Below are positions 26,699 to 35,697 of a DNA stretch of 64,000 bases, in pieces. The stretch lies in the NCBI GenBank assembly GCA_965205965.1, contig CBDBHT010000008.1:1364001-1428000 (forward strand). The letters run 5' to 3'. Every line of letters begins with the position of its first letter. The stretch's first letter is position 1. The notes under the pieces are model-generated. The model was not told the origin of the DNA, made no database searches, and worked only from the letters and a program-made list of their open reading frames with translations. The DNA is from Bin55 sp965205965 (lineage in GTDB: Bacteria > Pseudomonadota > Gammaproteobacteria > Pseudomonadales > Azotimanducaceae). Made by a program: the position numbers and the translations under genes.

Positions 26699-28027
26699 AT
26701 GCCTGCCCTTTTGAATACAAGCCCCTCACTCATCGAAAGCATGATGAGTTTAAGAAAAGAAGTTCGACTGTGGCGTATTTTTTTGCTTGGCATTGCTAGC
26801 GGATATCCATGGCTGCTGATCGGTTCCGCTATGACGTCATGGCTAAAAGACGTGGGGATGTCTCGCAGTGCGATAGGAGCCTTTGGAGTTATCTTCGTGG
26901 CTTACACACTTAACTTTCTTTGGGCACCTCTAGTTGACCACATTCGTATTCCTATCTTAGACCGGCTCGGTCACCGACGATCATGGATAGTTCTTTGTCA
27001 AGTTTTTTTGATCCTATTCGCGACGTTGCTAGCACTTACCGGGCCGGGCATTAGCGTTTCAATAACCGTTGTGCTATGTCTTGGTATCGCAATGGCATCC
27101 GCAACACAAGATCTTGCAATCGACGCCTACAGAATCACGATCATTCGAGAGGACGAACCGGAACTAATCGGTCATGGTGCGGCACTTGCAACCTGCGGAT
27201 GGTGGACGGGATTCAGTCTTCCCGGCATCGTCGCATTCTGGGCGTCGGATCACGTTGGTTGGGGCCCCGTCTACTTCGGTATGGCTGCCACGTTGGGAGT
27301 GGTGACGTTGCTGGTTTTGTGGCTGTTCCGTGAACCGGACCGTGCTCAAAATCCGATGCCAAGCCGATTTCCTGGATTGTTCGGATGGTTCGATAAAACC
27401 TACATTGACGCGGTTGCTGAGTTCTTTCGTCGAAACGGTATTCAACTTGCTTTAGGGCTTCTCGCGTTCATTTTCCTATTCAAAATTGGTGAAGCATTTC
27501 TTGGCCGAATGGTGATCGTGTTCTACAAGGAGGTGGGATTTACAGATACGCAGATAGGCTTGTACTCGAAGGGATTGGGACTACTCGTAACGTTCGTGAG
27601 TTCTATTGCGGCGGGAATATATGCTGGCCGTTTCGGAGCAGCGCGAGGATTGCTTTTTGCTGGCATCGCGATGGCGGCAACTAATTTGCTGTTTGCATGG
27701 ATTGCGATCGCAGGACCTTATGCTGAACTTTACACACTTGCGGTAATCGCGGATGGAATAACGTCTGCTTTTTCGACGGTCGCGCTCGTTACATTCATTT
27801 CTTACTATACGAGCCGTTTGCACACGGCTACCCAATATGGTGCGCTCGCTTCGCTAGGAAACTCAAGCAGGACGCTTCTTGCAGCTTCAAGTGGTGTTTT
27901 AGTTGATCAGCTAGGGGGCAACTGGGCGATGTTTTTCATACTTACCGCGCTGATGGTGACTCCATCGCTACTGGTACTGACGTGGCTCGCGCGCCGAGTA
28001 CGCGACGACACTCCAGTATCAATTTGA
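26699..28027 (+). CDS. ampG: AmpG-family muropeptide permease
   Basis: A major facilitator of the AmpG type that imports anhydromuropeptides across the inner membrane for recycling. 442 residues with about 12 or more hydrophobic helices. Family blocks include RIFLLGIASGYPWLLIGSAM, WLKDVGMSRSAIGAFG, FLWAPLVDHIRIPILDRLGHRRSW, ATQDLAIDAYRI and the second-half FYKEVGFTDTQIGLYSKGLG. It acts with AmpD (21063). No close operon partner: a MITE sits 46 bases downstream and zapA is convergent beyond it. ATG 26699 follows AAGGAAACAATCTAAT, with AAGGA as the likely ribosome site. Confidence 0.93.
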   Translation: MPALLNTSPSLIESMMSLRKEVRLWRIFLLGIASGYPWLLIGSAMTSWLKDVGMSRSAIGAFGVIFVAYTLNFLWAPLVDHIRIPILDRLGHRRSWIVLCQVFLILFATLLALTGPGISVSITVVLCLGIAMASATQDLAIDAYRITIIREDEPELIGHGAALATCGWWTGFSLPGIVAFWASDHVGWGPVYFGMAATLGVVTLLVLWLFREPDRAQNPMPSRFPGLFGWFDKTYIDAVAEFFRRNGIQLALGLLAFIFLFKIGEAFLGRMVIVFYKEVGFTDTQIGLYSKGLGLLVTFVSSIAAGIYAGRFGAARGLLFAGIAMAATNLLFAWIAIAGPYAELYTLAVIADGITSAFSTVALVTFISYYTSRLHTATQYGALASLGNSSRTLLAASSGVLVDQLGGNWAMFFILTALMVTPSLLVLTWLARRVRDDTPVSI

Positions 28028-28073
28028 TGCCCCAATTCTTCGATGCCTTGGCACGTGTAAGATCGCACGCACC

Positions 28074-28280
28074 CAGCAATTCCCCGTATAGTTTTATTTT
28101 GGGCTTGACGTCGGTCTTTCCATGTTTTGGTACGGGGAACCGACGTTTTCAGGCGGTTCACATGGCATGTCGTCGTGCATTGAGACGGGTTCCGGGTACC
28201 GATATTGCCTCCATTATCACGAAAGATGATCCACAAAGCCCAAACTCATAGCGGAGTTTGGGCTATACGGGGAATCGCTG
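28074..28280. repeat. MITE C, internally deleted derivative of element N1
   Basis: 207 bases. The left end CAGCAATTCCCCGTATAG and the following 130 bases match the left end of element N1 at 55440. The right end CTATACGGGGAATCGCTG and the adjacent AGCGG..TTGGG segment match the N1 right end at 57120. The 1.5-kb transposase interior is missing. It could be mobilised by an N1 transposase. No clear target duplication. Confidence 0.85.
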
Positions 28281-28413
28281 CCGTGACCGCAAAGGTGCCT
28301 CGAATTCCTTGGTATTCATGTCTTGGCCAATCCGCATTCTCAAAGCAAACGTCGTCATGTCTATCTATTCAACGACTAAGCGTAATATCATTAAAAGCTA
28401 CTGTCCCGTAGCA

Positions 28414-28749
28414 CTACTTGCGTAGCTGCACAAGAATTGTTGAAGCATCGTCTTGCTCCTCAAGCCAACCTTCCAGCTTATCCAGAAGTTTCGACACGTC
28501 TTGGCCACTATCGTCAGTCTGACCTACCCCAGCTCTAGCTTCTAAGTAATCCTTTGCAATGTTCAGTGCCGCCGACACCACAATACTTTCGTTATTTACC
28601 CCCGCAACGGGACTTCCCTCAACAATTGCGCGAATCCGTCCTTGCAACTCTGCCACGGCTTTGTTCAATGCTTCCATATCCTCAACCTGAACTTGGAATC
28701 GATACCGCCGGTTAAGGATTTCAACTACGACATCTGTATGTTCCGACAT
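28414..28749 (-). CDS. zapA: Cell division protein ZapA
   Basis: A cytoplasmic FtsZ-ring stabiliser that bundles FtsZ filaments. 111 residues: an N-terminal globular part with VVVEILNRRYRFQV and then a long helix for dimerisation (MEALNKAVAELQGRIRAI, IVVSAALNIAKDYLEA), a standard ZapA layout. The upstream small gene ends two bases before its ATG, so the two are co-translated. In many gammaproteobacteria 6S RNA follows zapA; here only 130 bases remain before a MITE and no 6S-like fold was recognised. Confidence 0.9.
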   Translation of the reverse strand: MSEHTDVVVEILNRRYRFQVQVEDMEALNKAVAELQGRIRAIVEGSPVAGVNNESIVVSAALNIAKDYLEARAGVGQTDDSGQDVSKLLDKLEGWLEEQDDASTILVQLRK

Positions 28750-28751
28750 GC

Positions 28752-28961
28752 TTATAATTCAGATTCCAGCGACTCAATTTGTGCAATCAATTTCCCGATA
28801 CTGGATTCCGCAGATCTGATTTTCTGTCGCATTCTCTCGTTGTCGGCGACTAATTCACTTCTTTCGCGCTTGAGAGCACAGTTTTCATCCACTAACTCTT
28901 TGAAAGTAACAACAAGAGATTCAACGCGACTGGCAACGGATTGGTTTTCAATTGAGGACAT
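28752..28961 (-). CDS. ZapB-like coiled-coil protein (TIGR02449 type)
   Basis: A short heptad-rich protein that in gammaproteobacteria precedes zapA and is thought to help cell division. From ATG 28961 (MSSIENQ), behind GAAGAGGG, it has 69 residues; the upstream frame start at 28988 lacks a good site. Almost the whole length is predicted coiled coil (VESLVVTFKELVDENCALKRE, NERMRQKIRSAESSIGKL). Two bases separate its stop from zapA. Confidence 0.8.
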   Translation of the reverse strand: MSSIENQSVASRVESLVVTFKELVDENCALKRERSELVADNERMRQKIRSAESSIGKLIAQIESLESEL

Positions 28962-29900
28962 TAGACGACCCTCTTCGGTTGAATTCAAATTTTACGTAAC
29001 AAAAATCGTTGCGTCATATCTTTGTCGTCAGACTCCCATGTCACCAGACTGTGGCATGTAAAAATATTTTCGTTAAGGCAGCACTCCGTACGAAACAATC
29101 GATCACTGATCACCGTAGGGTCGAGCATGTACCAAACCATGCTCGTAGAAACTGACGACAATAATCATGATGAGCACGTTAAACCAGCTTTGAAGCGTGA
29201 ACCGATTAGTCAGATGCCATACAAAGACTCTAAGCTATCAGCCCGATGAATAAAGGGCTAAATAACGATCGATTGTCGTTACAGGAATGCCATTTCTGCA
29301 TCAGTGCGGACATTAAAGGCCATGCCAAGTTTCCGGACTGGAAAAGGTAAGATCGAATCGGAGATACTTGGATTAATCTTGTTCGTAGTTCAAAACCGTT
29401 CGTCCCTACGGTAAGCATACGTGAGCGTAGAAGCAGCCATGATTCTGTCGATAGATATGGCCGCCACTTCCAAAACAAGCAAAATGTGCGATGGACTTCG
29501 TTCGCGTGAGAGTTACTCCAGGATTTGCAAACTCTAACTTTCTCGTGGCACGGGCAGATTAAGATTTAGTATGCACAGCGCAATATGCCTCACTAGCAAA
29601 CTGTAACCTTACATAAGAATGACGTGTACGGACTTGGACCAGTAGAACGCCTCGTTTCCCGTGATTAAATGCTCGGCCAAGATCAATTGCTAGTACAAGG
29701 ACATTATCGCTAATGCGACTCCCGTATTGGACGAACCAGAGAGTTATTTACCACAAACGGGCCTGGGCTAGATGTCAAACCAGTGAAACGCAACGTAGAG
29801 AAGAAGGTCCCGCCAAAGTCTGTATCGCAGCAGAAACTAAAGTTCATTCAGTAAACTCTCTTCGTGGACCACACTCCTAATTTGCGTTTAGCTCTAAGCT
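28962..29900. other. Long gene-free region between zapB-like and ygfB
   Basis: About 940 bases. In relatives these divergent genes are usually close. I find only short frames on both strands, no RNA fold and no IS ends. Composition is like the backbone, so it may be a gene eroded beyond recognition. Confidence 0.45.
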
Positions 29901-30389
29901 ATGACAATCACTGATAAAATCGCACAAGAAGCTGAAACGACTATTTCAAAATACGAGATCCATGGCCTCGTGTGTGGAGTCGCTTCATCTAACCAAGCCG
30001 GAAACACAGATGTAGCCGACATTGTTGAAGACCTTTGCAATAAAGATTGCCAGCGCGAAAGTCTGGATGAGCTCGTGGTGACGTCGATACGAGAATTTGG
30101 ACGACGAGTTGCTTGCTTTTTCACCGTTGCTTCCTGATAACGACCTGCCATTAAGAGAACGACTCGTCGCTATTGCGGGACTGGGTGTTGGGACTTTTGA
30201 ATGGCTATGCGGTACTTGCTCCCTCCAAGCCACCAGCCGAGGTTGAAAAAACTATCGCCGATTTTGCGAAAATAGCTGATGTCGACATGAATACCAATTG
30301 AATCGGAAGAAATGGAAAAATCATATTCAGAAGTGGTCGAATTCCTGCGAATAGGCACTATGCTGATTCGAGAAAATGCACGAAATTAG
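29901..30389 (+). pseudogene. ygfB: YgfB/UPF0149-family protein, frameshifted
   Basis: The first 65 codons are open (MTITDKIAQEAETTISKYEIHGLVCGVASS). After REF near 30110 the frame moves to LLPDNDLPLRERLVAIAGLGVGTFEWL, typical of the middle of UPF0149 proteins. Further shifts lead to EVEKTIADFAKIADVDMN and finally SEEMEKSYSEVVEFLRIGTMLIRENARN, whose stop lies three bases before pepP. At least two indels are needed, so the protein is lost while the downstream operon is kept. YgfB normally sits upstream of pepP. Confidence 0.85.
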
Positions 30390-30392
30390 CCA

Positions 30393-31706
30393 ATGAACGA
30401 ACCTCTATCTTTAATTGAGTATCAAAGGCATCGGGAGTGCCTCATGGCAGCTATCGGTCCAGACTCGGTCGCTTTGATACCTGCCGCCCGTGAAGTTTCG
30501 CGAAACTCTGACATGGCATACCCATTTCGTCAGGATAGCGACTTCTACTACCTAACTGGCTTCGACGAACCTAATGCGATTTTAGCTCTCGCACCTGGCC
30601 ATCAAAACGGTGATACCACGATCCTCGTGCAAGCGCGCGACAAAGTCCGTGAACAGTGGACTGGAGTCCGTCTGGGATCAGAACGGGCTGGACAAGTACT
30701 CGGTATTGATCAAGCGTTCAACATCGAAGACGCCGACACGGTACTGCCCTCGTTGTTAGAAAATCGACACACACTCCACGCTACTCTAGGAGAAAAAGAT
30801 TGGTTCGACACAAGAGTCCACATTTGGCTAGCTCAGCTCAGACGCACGCGCAAAGAAGCACCCGTCAATTTCTGCCGGCTCAGCGAAACATTGCATGAAC
30901 TACGGTTAATTAAATCTGATGACGAATTAAAAATGATGCAGCGTGCGTCAGATATTTCCGTTACCGCTCACAAACATGCAATGGAAGTATGCCGACCTGG
31001 ATTATTTGAATATCACTTGGAAGCGGAACTGGTGCACATTTTTATGCAAGCTGGAGCGCGTTTTACCGCATATCCGTGCATTATCGCTGGTGGTAACAAT
31101 AGCTGCGTAATGCACTATGTCGACAACCGATCCCCGCTTCGAGACGGGGAACTCGTGCTCATAGACGCGGGTTGTGAATATAACCTCTACGCTGCCGACA
31201 TCACGCGTACGTTCCCAATCAACGGAAAATTCAGCCCAAGACAACGTGACCTCTACGAATTGGTCCTGAAAGCCCAGACTGCGGCTATCGCGACGGTGAA
31301 ACCTGGCGCATCCTTTCGTGAACCGCACGACGTCTCAACAAGAGTTTTAGCAGAAGGATTAATTAACCTCGGAATCTTAAAAGAGACGATAAATACAGTT
31401 ATGGAACGTGCACTACATCGTAAATACACCGTTCATAGCTGTTCCCACTGGCTAGGTTTGGACGTACATGACGTTGGTGCGCAAAGAAAAGACGGTGATT
31501 GGCGGATACTTCAACCGGGCATGGTAATGACCATTGAGCCGGGGCTTTATATCCAAGACGACGGAACGGCCGAAGTAGATGAAGCCTGGCGAGGAATCGG
31601 CATTCGCATAGAAGACGACGTCGCGGTAACTTCGGAAGGGTGCAAGGTGCTTAGCGAAGCTGCTCCCAAAACCGTCGCTGACATTGAGGCCTGGATGCAT
31701 GCATGA
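30393..31706 (+). CDS. pepP: Xaa-Pro aminopeptidase
   Basis: A cytoplasmic dimetal aminopeptidase that removes an N-terminal residue preceding proline. 437 residues with an N-terminal creatinase-type domain (DFYYLTGFDEPNAILAL) and a pita-bread catalytic domain. Metal ligands are visible as two Asp in VLIDAGCEYNLYAADITRTF, His in HSCSHWLGLDVHDVG, Glu in MTIEPGLY and Glu in GIRIEDDVAVT. It begins three bases after the decayed ygfB and overlaps the next gene by 8 bases, so it is the first intact gene of a pepP-Ubi-gcvTHPAPB run. Confidence 0.95.
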   Translation: MNEPLSLIEYQRHRECLMAAIGPDSVALIPAAREVSRNSDMAYPFRQDSDFYYLTGFDEPNAILALAPGHQNGDTTILVQARDKVREQWTGVRLGSERAGQVLGIDQAFNIEDADTVLPSLLENRHTLHATLGEKDWFDTRVHIWLAQLRRTRKEAPVNFCRLSETLHELRLIKSDDELKMMQRASDISVTAHKHAMEVCRPGLFEYHLEAELVHIFMQAGARFTAYPCIIAGGNNSCVMHYVDNRSPLRDGELVLIDAGCEYNLYAADITRTFPINGKFSPRQRDLYELVLKAQTAAIATVKPGASFREPHDVSTRVLAEGLINLGILKETINTVMERALHRKYTVHSCSHWLGLDVHDVGAQRKDGDWRILQPGMVMTIEPGLYIQDDGTAEVDEAWRGIGIRIEDDVAVTSEGCKVLSEAAPKTVADIEAWMHA

Positions 31707-32868
31707 CTACGATGCGATAGTAACTGGAGGCGGCATTGTGGGAATTTCCACGGCACTTGCATTGGCCGCGAAGGAAATGCGAGTACTAGTCATCGAATCG
31801 CGAAAACCGGAACCGATACAATCTTGTCTCGGCTTTGATCTTCGAACGATAGCACTGTCACCAGCATCCGTAGATTGGCTTCAGTCGCTTGTGAACCTGC
31901 GAGATCTGAGGCAGTCTTCAATTGAACGTATGCGAGTGTGGGAAGAACTAGGTACGGCCCAGCTCACGTTTGATGCCGAAGACATAGGTGCGCGTGAACT
32001 TGCTCGAATTTTTGAACACTCCGCTCTCGCTGGCGCTCTCTGGAACGCTGCCCAACGGTCCGTAGACTTTGCAACGCCCGCCCAAATTGCCAGAATTAAA
32101 ATCAACAAAAACGTTGTAAAACTTGATAATGGAGACGAATTCAGCACGAACCTGCTAATTATTGCCGAGGGTCCGCAATCGAGCACCCGCGACATGATCG
32201 GCGTCCACATGTCTACTTTTGGCCGACAACGGCGAGCCCTAGCAACCATTGCTAAAATTTGCGAACCGCATCAAGGAACTGCTTGGCAACGGTTTGGTGA
32301 AGGGACGGTCGCACTGCTTCCGTTGCAGAATCCTAATTTGGTATCCGTTATCTGGAGCATTTCCGAAAGTCGATGCGCTGAATTAGAACGGATGCGTGAA
32401 GAAGAATTTTTAAATGTTCTTCAGCGAGAATGTGAAAGTATCTGCGGGGATATCAAGGAGATCGATGATCGACGGAGTTTTCCTATTTCGCAACAGATTA
32501 TCCGTGACTTCAATCCGGAATCATGGGTACTTGTCGTCGGCGATGCGGCACGTACCATCCATCCCTTAGCTGGCCTTGGCGTTAACCTTGGTATTGAAGA
32601 TGCAAAGGGGGTGGATCAATTGTTTTCATCGAGCACTGACACGACTAAAGTAAACATCTCATACCGCCGATTTGCTGCAAAGCGCCGCGTCCGGAGCCAA
32701 GCTATGATTGCCACTATGAGCGCATTACAGTGGTCCTACGAATTACGCGGCGGGTACGGAAGATGGCTTCGCAATGTAGGCGTTCGAACCGTAGGGCGAG
32801 TTCCTCACCTCAAACACCAACTGATTCGGGAGGCGATGGGAATCGGACCGATCGCACAATCAGCATGA
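31699..32868 (+). CDS. FAD-dependent ubiquinone biosynthesis hydroxylase (UbiH/UbiI family)
   Basis: A flavin monooxygenase that hydroxylates the polyprenylated ring in ubiquinone synthesis at the inner face of the membrane. 389 residues from ATG 31699; an upstream TTG at 31684 lies within pepP and has no site. It has the FAD dinucleotide fold DAIVTGGGIVGISTALAL and the second FAD motif VVGDAARTIHPLAGLGVNLG. The HPLAG.GVNLG wording is closer to UbiI/VisC than to UbiH, although position after pepP is typical of ubiH. Only one hydroxylase is present where Escherichia coli has two, so it may cover more than one ring position (inference). It overlaps pepP by 8 bases and gcvT by 4 (ATGA). Confidence 0.88.
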   Translation: MHDYDAIVTGGGIVGISTALALAAKEMRVLVIESRKPEPIQSCLGFDLRTIALSPASVDWLQSLVNLRDLRQSSIERMRVWEELGTAQLTFDAEDIGARELARIFEHSALAGALWNAAQRSVDFATPAQIARIKINKNVVKLDNGDEFSTNLLIIAEGPQSSTRDMIGVHMSTFGRQRRALATIAKICEPHQGTAWQRFGEGTVALLPLQNPNLVSVIWSISESRCAELERMREEEFLNVLQRECESICGDIKEIDDRRSFPISQQIIRDFNPESWVLVVGDAARTIHPLAGLGVNLGIEDAKGVDQLFSSSTDTTKVNISYRRFAAKRRVRSQAMIATMSALQWSYELRGGYGRWLRNVGVRTVGRVPHLKHQLIREAMGIGPIAQSA

Positions 32869-33929
32869 GGACTCAGCTCTATGACCTCCATAAAACGGAG
32901 GGAGCGCGATTTGTTTCATTCGCTGGCTGGGATATGCCGGTGCATTACGGATCACAGATTGAAGAGCATCACGCCGTCCGACAGTCGGCCGGACGATTCG
33001 ACGTTTCACACATGACGATCGTTGACGTCTTAGGTCCCGACGCACTAAAACTGCTTCGCAAAGTTCTGGCAGGTGACGTGGCTCGATTAACGCAAGGACA
33101 GGCCCAGTACGGTCTCATGCTTAACGGGCAAGGCGGTGTAATTGATGATCTCATTACCTACGCGATGTCTGATCGATTTCGAGTAATCTTTAATGCCGCT
33201 CGTCGCGGGACCGATTTGTCATGGGTACGCGATCAATCTCAGGAATTGAACGTATCGCTCGTCGAACGTGGCGATCTCAGCATGGTTGCAGTTCAAGGCC
33301 CCTTAGCTATTTCTCACACAATCCCTCTAATTGATCTCCCTAGCTTGTCCGTACTAAAGAAATTTCATTCGTTGGAAATGGAAGATCAATTGGTGGCGCG
33401 AACGGGTTACACTGGAGAAGATGGCTTAGAGTTCATGCTCCCGCACGATCAGGCGCGGGGACTTTGGCAACAATTGAAGCACGTTAACGTTAGGGCGGCT
33501 GGTTTAGGTGCTCGAGATTCGCTACGTTTGGAAGCAGGTCTAAACCTTTACGGACAGGATATGGACGACTCGATAAACCCGTTTGAATCCAATCTTGAGT
33601 GGACGATTCACTGGGAGCCTAATGACCGTGATTTCATTGGAAGAGCTAGTTTGGAAAAACTTAAACCCACTCCCCACCAGTATAAATTAGCAGGTTTGGA
33701 GCTGACTCAAAATGGAGTTATGCGCTGCGGTTGTCAGGTACACACCAATGCTGGAGTGGGACAGATTACTAGTGGTACATTTTCGCCAACATTAGGTTAC
33801 AGTATTGCTCTGGCTAGGCTACCCCGCCAAGCAACCGGAGTCTGCTCCGTAGATATACGAGGTAAGCCATATTCCGCACGAATAGTGCAACCCCCTTTTG
33901 TAAGACATGGTAAAAAAAATAGTCAATGA
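32865..33929 (+). CDS. gcvT: Glycine cleavage system T protein (aminomethyltransferase)
   Basis: Transfers the aminomethyl carbon from lipoyl-GcvH to tetrahydrofolate, giving methylene-THF and ammonia. 354 residues from ATG 32865, which overlaps the preceding stop as ATGA. The N-terminus MRTQLYDLHKTEGARFVSFAGWDMP is the family start; the frame is open 45 codons further upstream but that lies inside the Ubi gene. Other landmarks are RFDVSHMTIVDV, the folate site Asp region, RTGYTGEDGLEFMLP and ARDSLRLEAGLNLYGQDMDD. It overlaps gcvH by 4 bases (ATGA), so translation is coupled. Confidence 0.95.
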   Translation: MRTQLYDLHKTEGARFVSFAGWDMPVHYGSQIEEHHAVRQSAGRFDVSHMTIVDVLGPDALKLLRKVLAGDVARLTQGQAQYGLMLNGQGGVIDDLITYAMSDRFRVIFNAARRGTDLSWVRDQSQELNVSLVERGDLSMVAVQGPLAISHTIPLIDLPSLSVLKKFHSLEMEDQLVARTGYTGEDGLEFMLPHDQARGLWQQLKHVNVRAAGLGARDSLRLEAGLNLYGQDMDDSINPFESNLEWTIHWEPNDRDFIGRASLEKLKPTPHQYKLAGLELTQNGVMRCGCQVHTNAGVGQITSGTFSPTLGYSIALARLPRQATGVCSVDIRGKPYSARIVQPPFVRHGKKNSQ

Positions 33930-34324
33930 ACGAATTTCCAGCCGAGTTACGTTACACCTCAACGCACGAATGGGTACGTGTCGCAGAAGATGGTTTGGTA
34001 ACCGTCGGGATTACCGATTTTGCACAGGATGCCCTAGGTGACATCGTCTTCGTCGAATTGCCTGAAATCGGACAAAACGTCGGCCGTGGTGAGGAGGTCG
34101 CCGTCGTCGAATCCGTTAAAGCGGCTTCGGACGTATATGCTCCCGTTACCGGTGAGATTGTCAAAATAAACATGAACCTCGAAGAGGACCCTGAATTGGT
34201 CAACGGGGACCCTTTCGGAGATGGTTGGTTCTTCACCGTCGACCCAGTTGACGTGGAATCAATGAACGGATTATTCGATGCATCCGACTATGAAGAGCAT
34301 TGTGCATCAGAAGCAGACGAATAG
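33926..34324 (+). CDS. gcvH: Glycine cleavage system H protein
   Basis: The lipoylated carrier that shuttles the aminomethyl group between the P and T proteins and electrons to lipoamide dehydrogenase. 132 residues. The lipoyl attachment lysine is Lys65 in VVESVKAASDVYAPV. The N-terminus YTSTHEWVRV and the ITDFAQDALGDIVFVELP block are typical. It overlaps gcvT and is 20 bases from gcvPA. Confidence 0.97.
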   Translation: MNEFPAELRYTSTHEWVRVAEDGLVTVGITDFAQDALGDIVFVELPEIGQNVGRGEEVAVVESVKAASDVYAPVTGEIVKINMNLEEDPELVNGDPFGDGWFFTVDPVDVESMNGLFDASDYEEHCASEADE

Positions 34325-34344
34325 TTTTTCCTCGTATTTCTTAA

Positions 34345-35697
34345 ATGCCATTCATACCGCATACAGATGATGATGTTGAAACGATGCTCTCAGAAATCGG
34401 CGTCTTGTCGATTGATGAGTTGTTTGATGAAATTCCGTCACGACTGAAAAACGCTGACCTTTCGGAAATCCCGAGTGGTATTTCCGAGATGGAGATGCTC
34501 CGTGCGTTCTCGAAGCGGGCGCAAGTTGATGAATCCGGACCATGTTTTATCGGTGCGGGATGCTACGATCATCATATTCCGGCCGCAGTTTGGGATCTCG
34601 CTTCTCGCGGTGAATTCCTGACTTCCTATACGCCCTATCAGGCTGAAGCCAGCCAAGGGACGCTACAAGTTATCTACGAATTTCAATCTATGATGACAGC
34701 GTTAACCGGCCTGGACGTAGCCAATGCATCTGTTTACGAGGGAGGTTCGAGTCTTGGCGAGTCAATTCTCATGGCCATGCGCGCAAATCGGAAAAAGGGG
34801 GCACAGACCGTGCTCGTCTCAGGTGGATTAAATCCGTTCTATTACCAAGCGGCACGCACCTTAGTAGCGGGACAGGGTATTGAATTCTCAACTGCGGTGG
34901 CTCCAGACGGGTTTTTTGATCTAATCCTGTGCGAGGAACAGCAACCAGCCGTTGTCGTATTACAGCAGCCTAATTTCTATGGGTTACTAGAGGACGTTGA
35001 TACCATCACGAATTGGGCGCACGATCAAGAGGCTACCGTTATCGCGGTGGTCAACCCCGTTTCGTTGGGCTTATTAAAAGCACCAGGGAAGTGGGGAAGC
35101 ACGGGTGCCGATATCGCCTGTGGAGACGGTCAATCTCTTGGTTTACCGATGGCTTCTGGAGGCCCTTCACTTGGCTTCATGTGCGCTAAGGACAATCTAT
35201 TGCGCCAAATGCCCGGCAGAATCGTTGGATTGACGGAGGACCTTGATGGTAACCCTGGTTATACCTTGACGCTACAAGCTCGTGAACAGCACATACGCCG
35301 TGAAAAAGCCAAGTCGAACATCTGCACTAATCAAGGATTACTGGTTACAGCGGCGACAATCCATCTAAGTTTGATGGGAGCGAAGGGATTGCGAAACGTC
35401 GCGATGCAGTGCCATGACAACACCGTGAAATTGGTTACGGCGTTGGCAGAGTTACCGGGCGTACGGAGATACTTCTCTGGCGAGTATTTTCATGAAGCGG
35501 TCCTAGATCTAGGACAAGATTCAGCAACAGTCGTAACCAAAATGCTGAAACGAGGGATATTGGCAGGATATCCACTAGGCGGCATCAGCACAGAGTTAGC
35601 AAATTGTATTTTGACCTGTGCAACCGAAAAACGTACTGATGCAGAGATATCCCAATATTGCACCGAGCTGGAAAGAACGTTAAGCGAGTCTACCTAA
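34345..35697 (+). CDS. gcvPA: Glycine dehydrogenase (decarboxylating) subunit 1
   Basis: The alpha part of a split P protein; with GcvPB it decarboxylates glycine using PLP and loads the lipoyl arm of GcvH. 450 residues, normal for subunit 1. Blocks include FIGAGCYDHHIPAAVWD, YTPYQAEASQGTLQVIYEFQSMM, VANASVYEGGSSLGES, GDGQSLGLPMASGGPSLGFM and the C-terminal AGYPLGGIS. The two-subunit form occurs in many bacteria and some gammaproteobacteria; enterics have a single gcvP. Its stop overlaps the gcvPB start by one base (TAATG). Confidence 0.95.
   Translation: MPFIPHTDDDVETMLSEIGVLSIDELFDEIPSRLKNADLSEIPSGISEMEMLRAFSKRAQVDESGPCFIGAGCYDHHIPAAVWDLASRGEFLTSYTPYQAEASQGTLQVIYEFQSMMTALTGLDVANASVYEGGSSLGESILMAMRANRKKGAQTVLVSGGLNPFYYQAARTLVAGQGIEFSTAVAPDGFFDLILCEEQQPAVVVLQQPNFYGLLEDVDTITNWAHDQEATVIAVVNPVSLGLLKAPGKWGSTGADIACGDGQSLGLPMASGGPSLGFMCAKDNLLRQMPGRIVGLTEDLDGNPGYTLTLQAREQHIRREKAKSNICTNQGLLVTAATIHLSLMGAKGLRNVAMQCHDNTVKLVTALAELPGVRRYFSGEYFHEAVLDLGQDSATVVTKMLKRGILAGYPLGGISTELANCILTCATEKRTDAEISQYCTELERTLSEST

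Noticed and set aside
28281..28413. 6S RNA downstream of zapA
   Set aside because: The position would fit, but only 130 bases remain before a MITE and no long rod-like pairing with a central bulge was found by eye.
32730..32864. An N-terminal extension of GcvT
   Set aside because: The frame is open upstream but lies wholly inside the Ubi hydroxylase gene. ATG 32865 overlaps its stop as ATGA and starts the conserved T-protein sequence.
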